The position numbers and the translations under genes are program-made. From assembly GCF_003121405.1 (NCBI RefSeq), contig NZ_QBUY01000052.1, positions 1 to 58,738 of the forward strand: a stretch of DNA of 58,738 bases. The letters run 5' to 3'. The notes under the pieces were generated by a model, which did no database searches, had not been told where the DNA came from, and saw only the letters and a program-made list of their open reading frames with translations. Below are positions 8,499 to 16,666 of the stretch, in pieces (position 1 is the stretch's first letter; the number at the start of each line of letters is the position of its first letter). This DNA is from Paraburkholderia sp. C35. Lineage in GTDB: Bacteria; Pseudomonadota; Gammaproteobacteria; Burkholderiales; Burkholderiaceae.

Positions 8499-9403
8499 AC
8501 GCGCCCGACACGACGATGCAAACCGCCGCGCACGACAGCGCTGCCGAAGGCTACAACTTCGCGTATCTCGACGAACAGACCAAACGCATGATTCGCCGCG
8601 CGCTGTTGAAAGCGGTCGCCGTGCCTGGTTATCAGGTGCCGTTCGCATCACGCGAGATGCCGCTGCCGTATGGATGGGGCACGGGCGGCATTCAGGTGAC
8701 GGCGTCGATCATCGGACGCGACGATACGTTGAAAGTGATCGACCAGGGTTCCGACGAAACCACCAATGCAGTGAACATTCGGCGCTTCTTTGCGCGCACG
8801 GCAGGCGTCAACACCACGCGCAAGACGACGGAAGCGACCATCGTGCAGACGCGTCACCGCATTCCCGAGACGCCGCTCACGGAGAAGCAGATTCTGGTGT
8901 ATCAGGTGCCGATGCCCGAGCCGCTTTATCGGCTGGAGCCGCGCAACGCCGAATGCAAGAAGCTGCATGCGCTCGCCGATTATGGATTGATCAGCGTGAA
9001 GCTGTACGAAGACATCGTGCATCACGGCAGCATCGCGACGACCTACGATTATCCTGTGATCGTGAATAACCGCTATCTCGCGTCGCCGTCGCCGATTCCG
9101 AAGTACGACAACCCGAAGATGCATATGAACCCGGCGTTGCAACTGTTCGGCGCGGGCCGCGAGCAACGCATTCACGCGATTCCGCCTTATACGCCGGTAA
9201 AAAGTCTCGATTTCGACGATCACCCGTTCGAGGTGCAGCGCTGGGATCATGCGTGCGCGTTGTGCGGATCGACGGAAAGTTTCCTCGATGAAATGATCGT
9301 CGACGATGCGGGCAAGCGCATGTTCGTCTGCTCGGATAGCGACTATTGCCACGACCGGCGCGAACAGCAAGGCATTGAAAATAACGCAGGAGAAAGCGCA
9401 TGA
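8495..9403 (+). CDS. phnJ: Radical-SAM C-P lyase PhnJ
   Basis: 302 residues. PhnJ cleaves the C-P bond of ribose 1-phosphonate 5-phosphate by radical SAM chemistry, yielding the 1,2-cyclic phosphate and the hydrocarbon. The four essential cysteines are at 254, 257, 279 and 285 (CALC ... CSDSDYC). Their spacing of 3, 22 and 6 is identical to Cys241, 244, 266 and 272 of E. coli PhnJ, where the first three bind the cluster and the last forms the thiyl radical. It overlaps phnI and phnK by four bases each. Confidence 0.96.
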   Translation: MNAPDTTMQTAAHDSAAEGYNFAYLDEQTKRMIRRALLKAVAVPGYQVPFASREMPLPYGWGTGGIQVTASIIGRDDTLKVIDQGSDETTNAVNIRRFFARTAGVNTTRKTTEATIVQTRHRIPETPLTEKQILVYQVPMPEPLYRLEPRNAECKKLHALADYGLISVKLYEDIVHHGSIATTYDYPVIVNNRYLASPSPIPKYDNPKMHMNPALQLFGAGREQRIHAIPPYTPVKSLDFDDHPFEVQRWDHACALCGSTESFLDEMIVDDAGKRMFVCSDSDYCHDRREQQGIENNAGESA

Positions 9404-10170
9404 CGCCGCTTCTGAGCGCACGCGCGCTTACCAAACAATATGGCGGTCGCAACGGTTGCCGCAATGTGAGCTTCGATCTGTATCCGGGCGAAGTGCTGTG
9501 TATAGTCGGCGAATCGGGTTCGGGTAAATCGACGCTGCTGAACACGCTCGCGCTGCGCACACCCGCTGATTCGGGCGCGCTGCACTATGCAAGCTCGCAC
9601 GGCGAAACGCTCGATCTGCTCGAACTGTCCGAGCCGCGCAAGCGTCTGTTGATGCGCACCGAATGGGGTTTCGTGCAGCAGAATCCGCGCGATGGATTGC
9701 GCAGCGCCGTGTCGGCAGGCGCGAATATTGGCGAGCCGTTGATGGCTGTCGGCGCGCGCCACTACGGCAAGATCCGCGATACGGCCACGCAATGGATGAC
9801 GCGCGTCGAACTCGATGCATCGCGTATCGATGAATTGCCGTCGGCGTTTTCGGGCGGCATGCAGCAGCGCCTGCAGATCGCGCGCAATCTCGTGACGGGT
9901 CCGCGCCTCGTGTTCATGGATGAGCCGACAGCCGGTCTCGATGTGTCCGTGCAGGCACGTCTGCTCGATCTGCTGCGCACGCTGACGTCGACGCTGCATC
10001 TGTCCGTACTGATCGTCACGCATGACATCGGCGTGGCGCGTCTGCTCGCGCATCGGCTGATGGTGATGCAAGGCGGCGAAGTGGTCGAAGCGGGCCTCAC
10101 CGATCAGGTGCTCGACGATCCGCAGCATCCCTATACGCAAACACTCGTTTCTTCGGTCTTGCCCGTTTAA
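9400..10170 (+). CDS. phnK: C-P lyase ABC-type ATPase PhnK
   Basis: 256 residues with an ABC ATPase domain: Walker A GESGSGKST (about 36-44), signature SGGMQQ, Walker B LVFMDEPTAGLD. PhnK does not serve transport; it docks on PhnJ of the core complex and remodels it. It overlaps phnJ by four bases and is followed by phnL after 13 bp. Confidence 0.93.
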   Translation: MTPLLSARALTKQYGGRNGCRNVSFDLYPGEVLCIVGESGSGKSTLLNTLALRTPADSGALHYASSHGETLDLLELSEPRKRLLMRTEWGFVQQNPRDGLRSAVSAGANIGEPLMAVGARHYGKIRDTATQWMTRVELDASRIDELPSAFSGGMQQRLQIARNLVTGPRLVFMDEPTAGLDVSVQARLLDLLRTLTSTLHLSVLIVTHDIGVARLLAHRLMVMQGGEVVEAGLTDQVLDDPQHPYTQTLVSSVLPV

Positions 10171-10183
10171 GGTCCAGCACGTG

Positions 10184-10939
10184 ATGACAACGTCCATCGA
10201 AACATCGTTCATCGACAACGACGCGCTGATGCTGCGCGCGGTCGGTATCGGCAAGACTTTCACGCTGCATGGCCAGGGCGGCGTGCAGATCGACGCGCTC
10301 GCAGGCGTATCGCTCGAAGTCGAGCGCGGCGAATGCGTCGTGCTGGTCGGCCCGTCGGGCGCGGGCAAGAGCACGTTCTTGCGCTGCCTGTACGGCAACT
10401 ATCTGGCGAGCACGGGCTCGATCGCGATTCGCGACGAGGCTCAGCAAGCGAAGTATCTGTCCATCACAGGCGCCGAACCGCGCGACGTGCTGCATCTGCG
10501 GCGCGGCGTGGTCGGCTACGTGAGCCAGTTTCTGCGCGTGATTCCGCGTGTGAGCACGCTCGATCTCGTCGCCGAGCCGTTGATTTCGCGTGGCGTCGAC
10601 GAAAAGGAAGCGCGTGCGCGCGCCGCCGCGCTGCTCGCACGGCTCAACGTGCCCGAGCGTCTGTGGCCGCTTGCGCCTGCGACATTTTCTGGCGGCGAGC
10701 AACAGCGCGTGAACATCGCGCGCGGTCTGATTGCCGGGCATCCCGTCTTGCTGCTCGACGAACCCACGGCTTCGCTCGATGCGGAGAACCGCGACATCGT
10801 CGCGAGCCTGATTGTCGAAGCGCGCGAACGCGGCGCGGCCATCGTCGGCATCTTCCACGATGAAGACACGCGCGCGAAAGTTGCCACACGCAGGCTCGAA
10901 CTGACGCCACCGCTGCGTCACGCAACGGCATTACACTGA
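10184..10939 (+). CDS. phnL: C-P lyase ABC-type ATPase PhnL
   Basis: 251 residues, with Walker A GPSGAGKST, signature SGGEQQ and Walker B LLLDEPTASLD. PhnL pairs with PhnK as the ATPase part of C-P lyase and is needed in the nucleophilic exchange with ATP. The ATG at 10184 follows a GTG at 10181, so the start is ambiguous by one codon. phnM follows after 25 bp. Confidence 0.92.
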   Translation: MTTSIETSFIDNDALMLRAVGIGKTFTLHGQGGVQIDALAGVSLEVERGECVVLVGPSGAGKSTFLRCLYGNYLASTGSIAIRDEAQQAKYLSITGAEPRDVLHLRRGVVGYVSQFLRVIPRVSTLDLVAEPLISRGVDEKEARARAAALLARLNVPERLWPLAPATFSGGEQQRVNIARGLIAGHPVLLLDEPTASLDAENRDIVASLIVEARERGAAIVGIFHDEDTRAKVATRRLELTPPLRHATALH

Positions 10940-10964
10940 TATTGATCCGATACGGAGTCTTTAC

Positions 10965-12098
10965 ATGCTGATCAAGAACGCCCGCGTCGTCACGCGGGAC
11001 GAAGTTTTCAACGGTGTCGTGCGCGTCGAAGACGGCATGATTCGTGATGTCGCGCGCGGCACGACCGCGGCTGCAGAAGCGCAGGACTGGGAAGGCGACT
11101 ATCTGTTGCCGGGCCTCATCGAATTGCACACCGACAACCTGGAAAAGCATCTGTTACCGCGTCCGGGTGTCGAATGGAATACGGACGCCGCGTTCGTGAT
11201 TCACGACGCACAGGTCGCCGCTGCCGGCATCACCACCGTATTCGATGCGCTCGCGATCGGCTCGCGTTCGAGCGTCGGCTTGCGCCGCGCCGATACGCAG
11301 ATGAACTGCGCGCAAGCGCTGCAACGTTTCTCCGAGCGCAAGCTGCTTCGCGCAGAACACTTCCTGCATCTGCGCTGTGAAATCGCCACCGCCGACGTGG
11401 TCGAACTGTTCGACACGCTGAAAGATCACCCGCTGCTGCGTCTCGCGTCGGTGATGGATCACACGCCGGGCCAGCGCCAGTGGCACGACCGCGAGCAATG
11501 GCGCCGCTTCCAGGAGCGCCACGGCAAGATGACGGATGAGCACATGGCCGCGACGCTCGTCGAACTCGAAGACGAACAGCAGCGTTTCGCCGACGAACAT
11601 CGCCGCCAGATCGTCGAGCGCTGCAAGGTGCTAGGCGTGCCCGTCGCGAGCCACGACGACACGCTGGTCGAACACGTGCAGCAAGCCGCCGAAGAAGGCA
11701 TCGTGCTGGCCGAATTCCCGACCACGCGCATCGCCGCCGAAGCCGCGCACCGCCACGGCATCGCGACGATCATGGGCGCGCCGAACATCGTGCGCGGCGG
11801 CTCGCATTCGGGCAACGTGTCGGCGCTGGAACTGGCGAAAGCCGGTCTGCTCGACATCCTGTCGTCGGACTATGTGCCGTCCAGCCTGCTGACGGCCGCC
11901 TTCGAACTGGTCGAAAAAGCCGGCTGGACGCTGCCGCGCGCGATGGCGACCGTCTCGGCGGAACCGGCGCGCACGGCAGGTCTGCACGACCGCGGCGCAA
12001 TCGAAACCGGCCTGCGCGCGGATTTCGTGCGCGTCACGATGCTCGACGCATTGCCCGTTCCGCGCGCGACCTATCGTGCGGGCGAGCGGATCGTCTGA
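10965..12098 (+). CDS. phnM: Ribose 1-methylphosphonate 5-triphosphate diphosphatase PhnM
   Basis: 377 residues of the amidohydrolase superfamily. PhnM removes pyrophosphate from the C-P lyase intermediate before PhnJ acts. Metal-binding segments are visible: PGLIELHTDNLEKHLLPRPG (about residues 47-66), HLRCE near 138 and VASHDDTLVEH near 225. The ATG is preceded by a CGGAGT site at seven bases. It is the last gene of the operon and a hairpin follows 30 bp later. Confidence 0.94.
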   Translation: MLIKNARVVTRDEVFNGVVRVEDGMIRDVARGTTAAAEAQDWEGDYLLPGLIELHTDNLEKHLLPRPGVEWNTDAAFVIHDAQVAAAGITTVFDALAIGSRSSVGLRRADTQMNCAQALQRFSERKLLRAEHFLHLRCEIATADVVELFDTLKDHPLLRLASVMDHTPGQRQWHDREQWRRFQERHGKMTDEHMAATLVELEDEQQRFADEHRRQIVERCKVLGVPVASHDDTLVEHVQQAAEEGIVLAEFPTTRIAAEAAHRHGIATIMGAPNIVRGGSHSGNVSALELAKAGLLDILSSDYVPSSLLTAAFELVEKAGWTLPRAMATVSAEPARTAGLHDRGAIETGLRADFVRVTMLDALPVPRATYRAGERIV

Positions 12099-12127
12099 CG
12101 CGGTTCACCGATAAGCGATTGAAGCAA

Positions 12128-12165
12128 AAGCGTTTGCCGCAGCGCCGCAAGCATGGCAAACGCTT
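12128..12165 (+). terminator. Hairpin after phnM
   Basis: AAGCGTTTGCC (12128-12138) pairs perfectly with GGCAAACGCTT (12155-12165) around a 16-base loop. The downstream T-run is poor (TCTAATGCCTTCCGTTT), so it may terminate weakly or protect the 3' end of the phn message. Confidence 0.6.
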
Positions 12166-12430
12166 CTAATGCCTTCCGTTTCACCTTCGTTTTGCTTTCA
12201 ATGCATCTTCAATGCCTCATAACATAAAAATCCACGTTAGAGGCAATACTCCTGTGCCATCCGGTGTTTCACTAGCACCGCAAATATTTTGATTTGTTAA
12301 GCTTGGCGCGCGTTGCTGGCTGGGCCAGCCGGCAACCACATAGAGACAAGCCCGGCACAACGGCCGGGCAACGTCGCGCAGCGGCACAACCGCATGCGGG
12401 ACACTTTGAACCACTCCCGGGAGTACATCA
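12166..12430. other. Intergenic leader of the binding-protein gene
   Basis: An AT-richer stretch (for example cataacataaaaatccacg) with no coding potential. It ends in a GGGAG ribosome site at 12417-12421 before a GTG start. No confident -35/-10 pair was identified. Confidence 0.4.
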
Positions 12431-13213
12431 GTGAAGAAACTGCTTGCGGCTTTGACGGTTGCCCTGCTCGCCACCGTATCGATCGGCGCACACGCCAAAG
12501 ATTGGACCACCATCCGCTTCGGCGTCGACGCCAGCTACCCGCCGTTCGAATCGAAGGGTTCCGACGGCAAGCTGGTCGGCTTCGATATCGACCTCGGCAA
12601 CGAAATCTGCTCGCGCCTGAAGGCAAAGTGCGTCTGGGTTGAAAACGATTTCGACGGCATGATCCCCGCACTGAAGGCGAAGAAGTTCGACGGCGTGCTG
12701 TCGTCGATGTCGATGACGCCGCAACGCGCTGAACAGATCGCTTTCTCGTCGAAGCTGTTCAACACGCCGACGCGCCTCGTCGCCAAGAAGGGCTCGAACA
12801 TCCTGCCGACGCCGGAATCGCTGTCGGGCAAGACGGTTGGCGTCGAGCAAGGCACGATCCAGGAAACGTACGCGAAGACCTACTGGGAACCGAAGGGCGC
12901 GAAGGTCGTGCCTTACCAGAACCAGGACCAGGTCTATGCCGACCTGATCTCGGGCCGTCTGGACGCAGCCCTGCAAGATGCAGTGCAGGCTGACATCGGC
13001 TTCCTGAAGACGCCGCGCGGCGCTGGCTTCCAGTTCGTCGGCAAGGATCTGGAAGACAAGAAGATCCTCGGCGAAGGCGCTGGCATCGGCATGCGTAAGG
13101 ACGACGCGGACCTGAAGGCGAAGGTCGACAAGGCAATCGCCGACATCATCAAGGACGGCACGTACAAGAAGATCGAGAAGAAGTACTTCGACTTCGACGT
13201 GTACGGCGGCTAA
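12431..13213 (+). CDS. Cationic amino-acid ABC transporter substrate-binding protein (ArgT/HisJ-like)
   Basis: 260 residues: a Sec signal peptide (about 1-22, ending GAHA) and an SBP_bac_3 domain. FGVDASYPPFESKGSDGKL, GFDIDLGNEICSRL and the DFDGMIPALKAKKFDGVLSSM segment are typical of lysine/arginine/ornithine or histidine binding proteins. The start codon is GTG with GGGAG seven bases upstream, which places the signal peptide correctly. No permease or ATPase gene adjoins it; the next gene is an aspartoacylase-like protein after a strong terminator. It must use a transporter encoded elsewhere or act as an orphan receptor. Confidence 0.88.
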   Translation: MKKLLAALTVALLATVSIGAHAKDWTTIRFGVDASYPPFESKGSDGKLVGFDIDLGNEICSRLKAKCVWVENDFDGMIPALKAKKFDGVLSSMSMTPQRAEQIAFSSKLFNTPTRLVAKKGSNILPTPESLSGKTVGVEQGTIQETYAKTYWEPKGAKVVPYQNQDQVYADLISGRLDAALQDAVQADIGFLKTPRGAGFQFVGKDLEDKKILGEGAGIGMRKDDADLKAKVDKAIADIIKDGTYKKIEKKYFDFDVYGG

Positions 13214-13275
13214 GCCACACGGCAACGTATCGCGCGGCTCGTCCGCGCGATACGCCGCCACGCTGGACAGGCAGA

Positions 13276-13304
13276 ACGGGCTCCTCACGGAGCCCGTTTT
13301 GTTT
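13276..13304 (+). terminator. Intrinsic terminator after the binding-protein gene
   Basis: ACGGGCTCC and GGAGCCCGT form a perfect 9-bp stem with a TCAC loop, followed by TTTGTTTT. Confidence 0.9.
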
Positions 13305-13528
13305 TGGCGTCAGTGTTCGTGATCGCAGTCGAAGTCCTGCAGATCGCGCCGCGCCGCAGCGTCGCCCGCGCTGCGCAAATGGGCTAAGATCGAACGGTTC
13401 GACGATTCGACGATTTACGGCGCGGCCGTCGTGCGCGCCACCGTTTTCAGCAGTCAACCCGAAGTCACCGAAGTCACCTCTCTGCAACTACAGGGCGTAC
13501 GCGCGGCGTTGGCGGCGTCACATCAAAC
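13305..13528. other. Intergenic region before the M14-like gene
   Basis: No gene seen. A short dyad TCGAAC-G-GTTCGA lies at 13390-13402, followed by direct TTCGACGA repeats. It may be an operator for the downstream gene; this is weak. Confidence 0.3.
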
Positions 13529-14644
13529 ATGCAAACCCTCAATCATCCGCTGATTTCCCCGACCCTCGGCACCGCTCGCAGTCTGACGAGCTTCCACTAC
13601 GGTCCGAGCGGCGGACAGAAGGTCTATATCCAGTCATCGCTGCACGCAGACGAACTGCCCGGCATGCTGGTGTCGTGGGCGCTGCGCCGCAAGCTCGAAG
13701 CGCTCGAGGCAGCGGGCAAACTGCGCGGCGAAGTCGTGATCGTGCCCGTCGCGAACCCGATCGGCCTGAACCAGCATGTGCTCGGCCTGCTCGCCGGCCG
13801 CTTCGAAACGAACACGGCGCAGAACTTCAACCGCAATTTCTATAACCTGTACGACCTGATCGCGCCCGTGATCGAAGCGCGTCTGACGTCGGACGCCGAC
13901 CAGAACCGCACCATCATCCGTCAGGCCATGCGCGAAGCGCTCGATGCGCAAAAGCCGCGCACCGAAATCGAATCGCAGCGTCTCGGCCTGCAACGTCTGT
14001 CGTACGACGCGGACGTCGTGCTCGATCTGCATTGCGACTGGGAAGCCGCGCTGCATATCTATACGAACCCGGACCTGTGGCCTGACGTCGAGCCGCTCGC
14101 GCGCTATCTGGATTCGAAGGCTTCGCTGCTCGCGGTGGATTCCGTCGGCAATCCGTTCGACGAGATTCACAGCTTCTGCTGGTCGGAACTGCGCACGCGC
14201 GTCGGCGACCGCTTTCCGATTCCGAATGGCTCGATCTCGGTGACGGTCGAACTGCGCAGTCAGCGCGATGTGTCGTACGAGTTCGCCGAGCACGACGCGC
14301 AAGGCATCGTCGAATACCTGACGCATCGCGGCGTGATCGCCGGTGAAGCCGCGCCGATGCCGCCGCTCGAATTCGCGGCGACGCCGCTGGCGGGCACCGA
14401 GCCGATCGTCACGCCCGTGAGCGGCGTGGTCGTGTATCGCGCGGAAGTGGGCAAGTGGATCGATGCCGGCGAGCCGATCGCCGATATCATCGATCCGCTG
14501 ACCGACCAGGTCATCACGCTGAAGTCGACGGTGGCGGGCGTGTTGTACGCACGGCATCTGTCGCGCTTCGCGCAGGCGGGCATGGAGATCGTGCGCATTG
14601 CAGGCGCAAAGGCATTCCGCACGGGTCAGTTGCTGTCGGCCTGA
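13529..14644 (+). CDS. Succinylglutamate desuccinylase/aspartoacylase-family protein (M14-like)
   Basis: 371 residues. The zinc carboxypeptidase-like fold is indicated by SLHADELPGM (His and Glu ligands, about residues 38-47), DLHCDWEAAL (second His, near 170) and the catalytic-Glu strand VTVELRSQ near 245. A C-terminal biotinyl-like beta domain (about 290-371, with PVSGVVVYRAEVGKWIDAGEPI) is common in this subfamily. Members deacylate N-acyl amino acids or related amides; the substrate is unknown here. In other Burkholderiaceae, relatives of this gene sit with arginine-type ABC importers (recalled), which fits the binding protein just upstream. Confidence 0.82.
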   Translation: MQTLNHPLISPTLGTARSLTSFHYGPSGGQKVYIQSSLHADELPGMLVSWALRRKLEALEAAGKLRGEVVIVPVANPIGLNQHVLGLLAGRFETNTAQNFNRNFYNLYDLIAPVIEARLTSDADQNRTIIRQAMREALDAQKPRTEIESQRLGLQRLSYDADVVLDLHCDWEAALHIYTNPDLWPDVEPLARYLDSKASLLAVDSVGNPFDEIHSFCWSELRTRVGDRFPIPNGSISVTVELRSQRDVSYEFAEHDAQGIVEYLTHRGVIAGEAAPMPPLEFAATPLAGTEPIVTPVSGVVVYRAEVGKWIDAGEPIADIIDPLTDQVITLKSTVAGVLYARHLSRFAQAGMEIVRIAGAKAFRTGQLLSA

Positions 14645-14694
14645 TCGCACATTCAGCGCGTGCGCCGCACGCCTGCCCTGCTGGTCGAAATATG

Positions 14695-14725
14695 AAATCG
14701 CCCGCCATATGCGGGCGATTTTTTT
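14695..14725 (+). terminator. Intrinsic terminator after the M14-like gene
   Basis: AAATCGCCCGC, a CATAT loop and GCGGGCGATTT make an 11-bp stem, followed by an unbroken T-run. Confidence 0.92.
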
Positions 14726-14980
14726 GGTTGCGCGAACAAACATTGGCGCCTGTTTCGCGCATCCGGCTAAACAGAACGCGCGCCGAGATATGAAGCATAT
14801 GCACAGATTCGCGTGCAAGGAATTTGCACGCGAGACAATTTTTGTCGCATTTGTACTACATATCCACTAAAAAGATTTCCTGTCATATTCCTTTCCTTTC
14901 TCCCCGTTACATTTGCGCCCGTCGCGCGACCGACCGCAGAGTCTGGCTCGCGATCGCCATTTTTCAATCCGGAGAAAGCT
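14726..14980. other. Porin leader region
   Basis: AT-rich leader without a gene. GACAA-TTT-TTGTC (around 14835-14847) is a short dyad, and a GGAG site at 14971-14974 precedes the TTG start. The message probably has a long 5' untranslated region, common for porins under small-RNA control, but no specific small-RNA site can be named. Confidence 0.4.
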
Positions 14981-16153
14981 TTGAACAAGAAAGTACTTAC
15001 CACCGCTCTACTCGCCTCGGCATTTGCAGGTACCGCACACGCACAAAGCAGCGTCACGCTGTACGGCATCATCGACGCTGGTATCAGCTACGCGAATCAC
15101 TCGAAGAACGCAGCAGGCGGCAGCGACAAGCTGTTCAAGTATGACGACGGCGTGGCGCAAGGCAGCCGTTGGGGCCTGCGCGGCACGGAAGACCTGGGCG
15201 GCGGCCTGAAGGCACTGTTCGTGCTCGAAAGCGGCTTCAACAGCGGCAACGGCACGCTCGGCCAGGGCGGCGCACTGTTCGGCCGTCAGGCGTTCGTGGG
15301 TCTGTCGAAGGACGGCATGGGCTCGCTGACGTTCGGTCGTCAATACTCGTTCTCGACCGACTACCTGGGCAGCAATTACTCGACGGGTGGCCAGACGGTC
15401 GCGGGTAACTACGCTTACCACATCAACGACGTCGACCAGCTCACGTCGAGCCGTATCAACAACTCGGTCAAGTTCAGCAGCGCGAACTACGCTGGCCTGA
15501 CGTTCGGCGCAATGTACGGCTTCTCGAACCAGGCAGGCGCATTCGGCGGCGCACCGGCAACGGGCACGGCGGCTGCACCGGTTGCAGGCTCGTCGCGCGC
15601 TTACAGCTTCGGCGTGAACTACGCGAACGGCCCGATCGGCCTGGGCGCTGCGTACACGGACATCCGTTTCCCGGGTCAGGCATCGCCGGCGTTCTCGACG
15701 TCGATCGCCAACGTGACGACGGGCACGGTGCGCGACCTGCGCACGTTCGGTCTGGGCGGCCGCTACATCATGGGACCGGCAACGATGTACGCGCTGTGGA
15801 CGAACACGCACTTCGAGCCGGTCACGGGCGCATCGACGACGTACAACAACTTCGAAGGCGGCGCCAAGTACGCGTTCACGCCGGCACTGACGACGGGTCT
15901 GGGCTACACGTACTCGCGTCTGACGGGCGCGACGACGGGCCACTTCAACCAGGTGGACGCAAGCGTCGACTACGCACTGTCGAAGCGTACGGACGTCTAC
16001 GGCCTGGTGATCTATCAGGACGCATCGGGCAAGACGGCTTCGGGCGCTCCGATCCAGGCTCAGATCGGTTCGTCGACGTCGTACTTCAACACGTCGGGTT
16101 CGGGTTCGCAGAACCAGCTGGCGTTCCGCGTCGGCATGCGCCACAAGTTCTAA
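14981..16153 (+). CDS. Outer-membrane porin (gram-negative general porin family)
   Basis: 390 residues. A signal peptide (about 1-21, ending TAHA) is followed by QSSVTLYGIIDAGISYANHS, the usual mature start of Burkholderia 16-stranded trimeric porins. RWGLRGTEDLGGGLKALFVLE and SLTFGRQYSF are family segments, and the C terminus ends in a beta strand with terminal Phe (FRVGMRHKF). The start is taken as TTG at 14981 because GGAG lies seven bases upstream and the signal peptide then begins correctly with (M)NKKVLTTALL. A longer reading from 14813 would add about 56 residues with no function. It stands alone between two strong terminators. Confidence 0.92.
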   Translation: MNKKVLTTALLASAFAGTAHAQSSVTLYGIIDAGISYANHSKNAAGGSDKLFKYDDGVAQGSRWGLRGTEDLGGGLKALFVLESGFNSGNGTLGQGGALFGRQAFVGLSKDGMGSLTFGRQYSFSTDYLGSNYSTGGQTVAGNYAYHINDVDQLTSSRINNSVKFSSANYAGLTFGAMYGFSNQAGAFGGAPATGTAAAPVAGSSRAYSFGVNYANGPIGLGAAYTDIRFPGQASPAFSTSIANVTTGTVRDLRTFGLGGRYIMGPATMYALWTNTHFEPVTGASTTYNNFEGGAKYAFTPALTTGLGYTYSRLTGATTGHFNQVDASVDYALSKRTDVYGLVIYQDASGKTASGAPIQAQIGSSTSYFNTSGSGSQNQLAFRVGMRHKF

Positions 16154-16208
16154 GCTGCGTTGCAAGCGAGGCGCTTTCGGGTGCTTCGCTCTTGCGCAGA
16201 TGGAATTG

Positions 16209-16235
16209 AAAACGCCCCGCTTTGCGGGGCGTTTT
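16209..16235 (+). terminator. Intrinsic terminator after the porin
   Basis: AAAACGCCCCGC, TTT and GCGGGGCGTTTT form a 12-bp stem, followed by CTTTTTT. Confidence 0.93.
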
Positions 16236-16274
16236 CTTTTTTGGGCCAAAGCTGTGGGTATGCGGCTCAAGCCA

Positions 16275-16502
16275 TCAATCCCTCGACACCCAGATCCGCA
16301 CCTCCCCACTCGCGCCAGGCATCGTAAAGTCGAACGTGCGGCCAGCGCGCACGTCGAACAGCAGGCGCTCCAGCCGCTCGAGCCGGGCCGCCTTTTCATC
16401 CCTGCTCATGGCAGTCATGCCGTCCTTGTCCTGCAGCAGTGCCTGACGCGCCGTCATGATGCGCGCGACGGCACGCGATTGCGATGTGAAAACCTCTTCC
16501 AT
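16275..16502 (-). CDS. Small hypothetical protein, 75 residues
   Basis: Not recognised. The product is soluble and helix-rich, with a charged middle (SRDEKAARLERLERLLFDVR, roughly residues 33-52) and a beta-like C terminus (FDFTMPGASGEVRIWVSRD). A very good GGAAGGAAG site lies nine bases before the ATG, and codon use matches the neighbours, which argues for a real gene. It is convergent with the porin. Confidence 0.65.
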   Translation of the reverse strand: MEEVFTSQSRAVARIMTARQALLQDKDGMTAMSRDEKAARLERLERLLFDVRAGRTFDFTMPGASGEVRIWVSRD

Positions 16503-16573
16503 GTCGGGTGCTTCCTTCCGGCAGCGGCCACATGGAAAACTTCATTTCTCATGCCGCACCAGCTACGTTCATC

Positions 16574-16605
16574 AAAAAAATCGCGCCCGCTTTTCGACGG
16601 GCGCG
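16574..16605 (-). terminator. Intrinsic terminator after the dehydratase gene
   Basis: On the minus strand CGGGCGCG-type arms (16598-16605 with 16582-16589) form an 8-bp GC stem, followed by a run of seven T (the A-run at 16574-16580). Confidence 0.85.
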
Positions 16606-16666
16606 CGATGATTTTATGAGCTGACGCAAAATCCTGCTGCGAGGCCGACAAGGCTCCGTGCCGCAA

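Noticed and set aside
15008..16399. Open frame of 463 codons antisense to the porin
   Set aside because: Low-complexity Arg/Ala/Val product and no ribosome site; the porin on the other strand has full family support.
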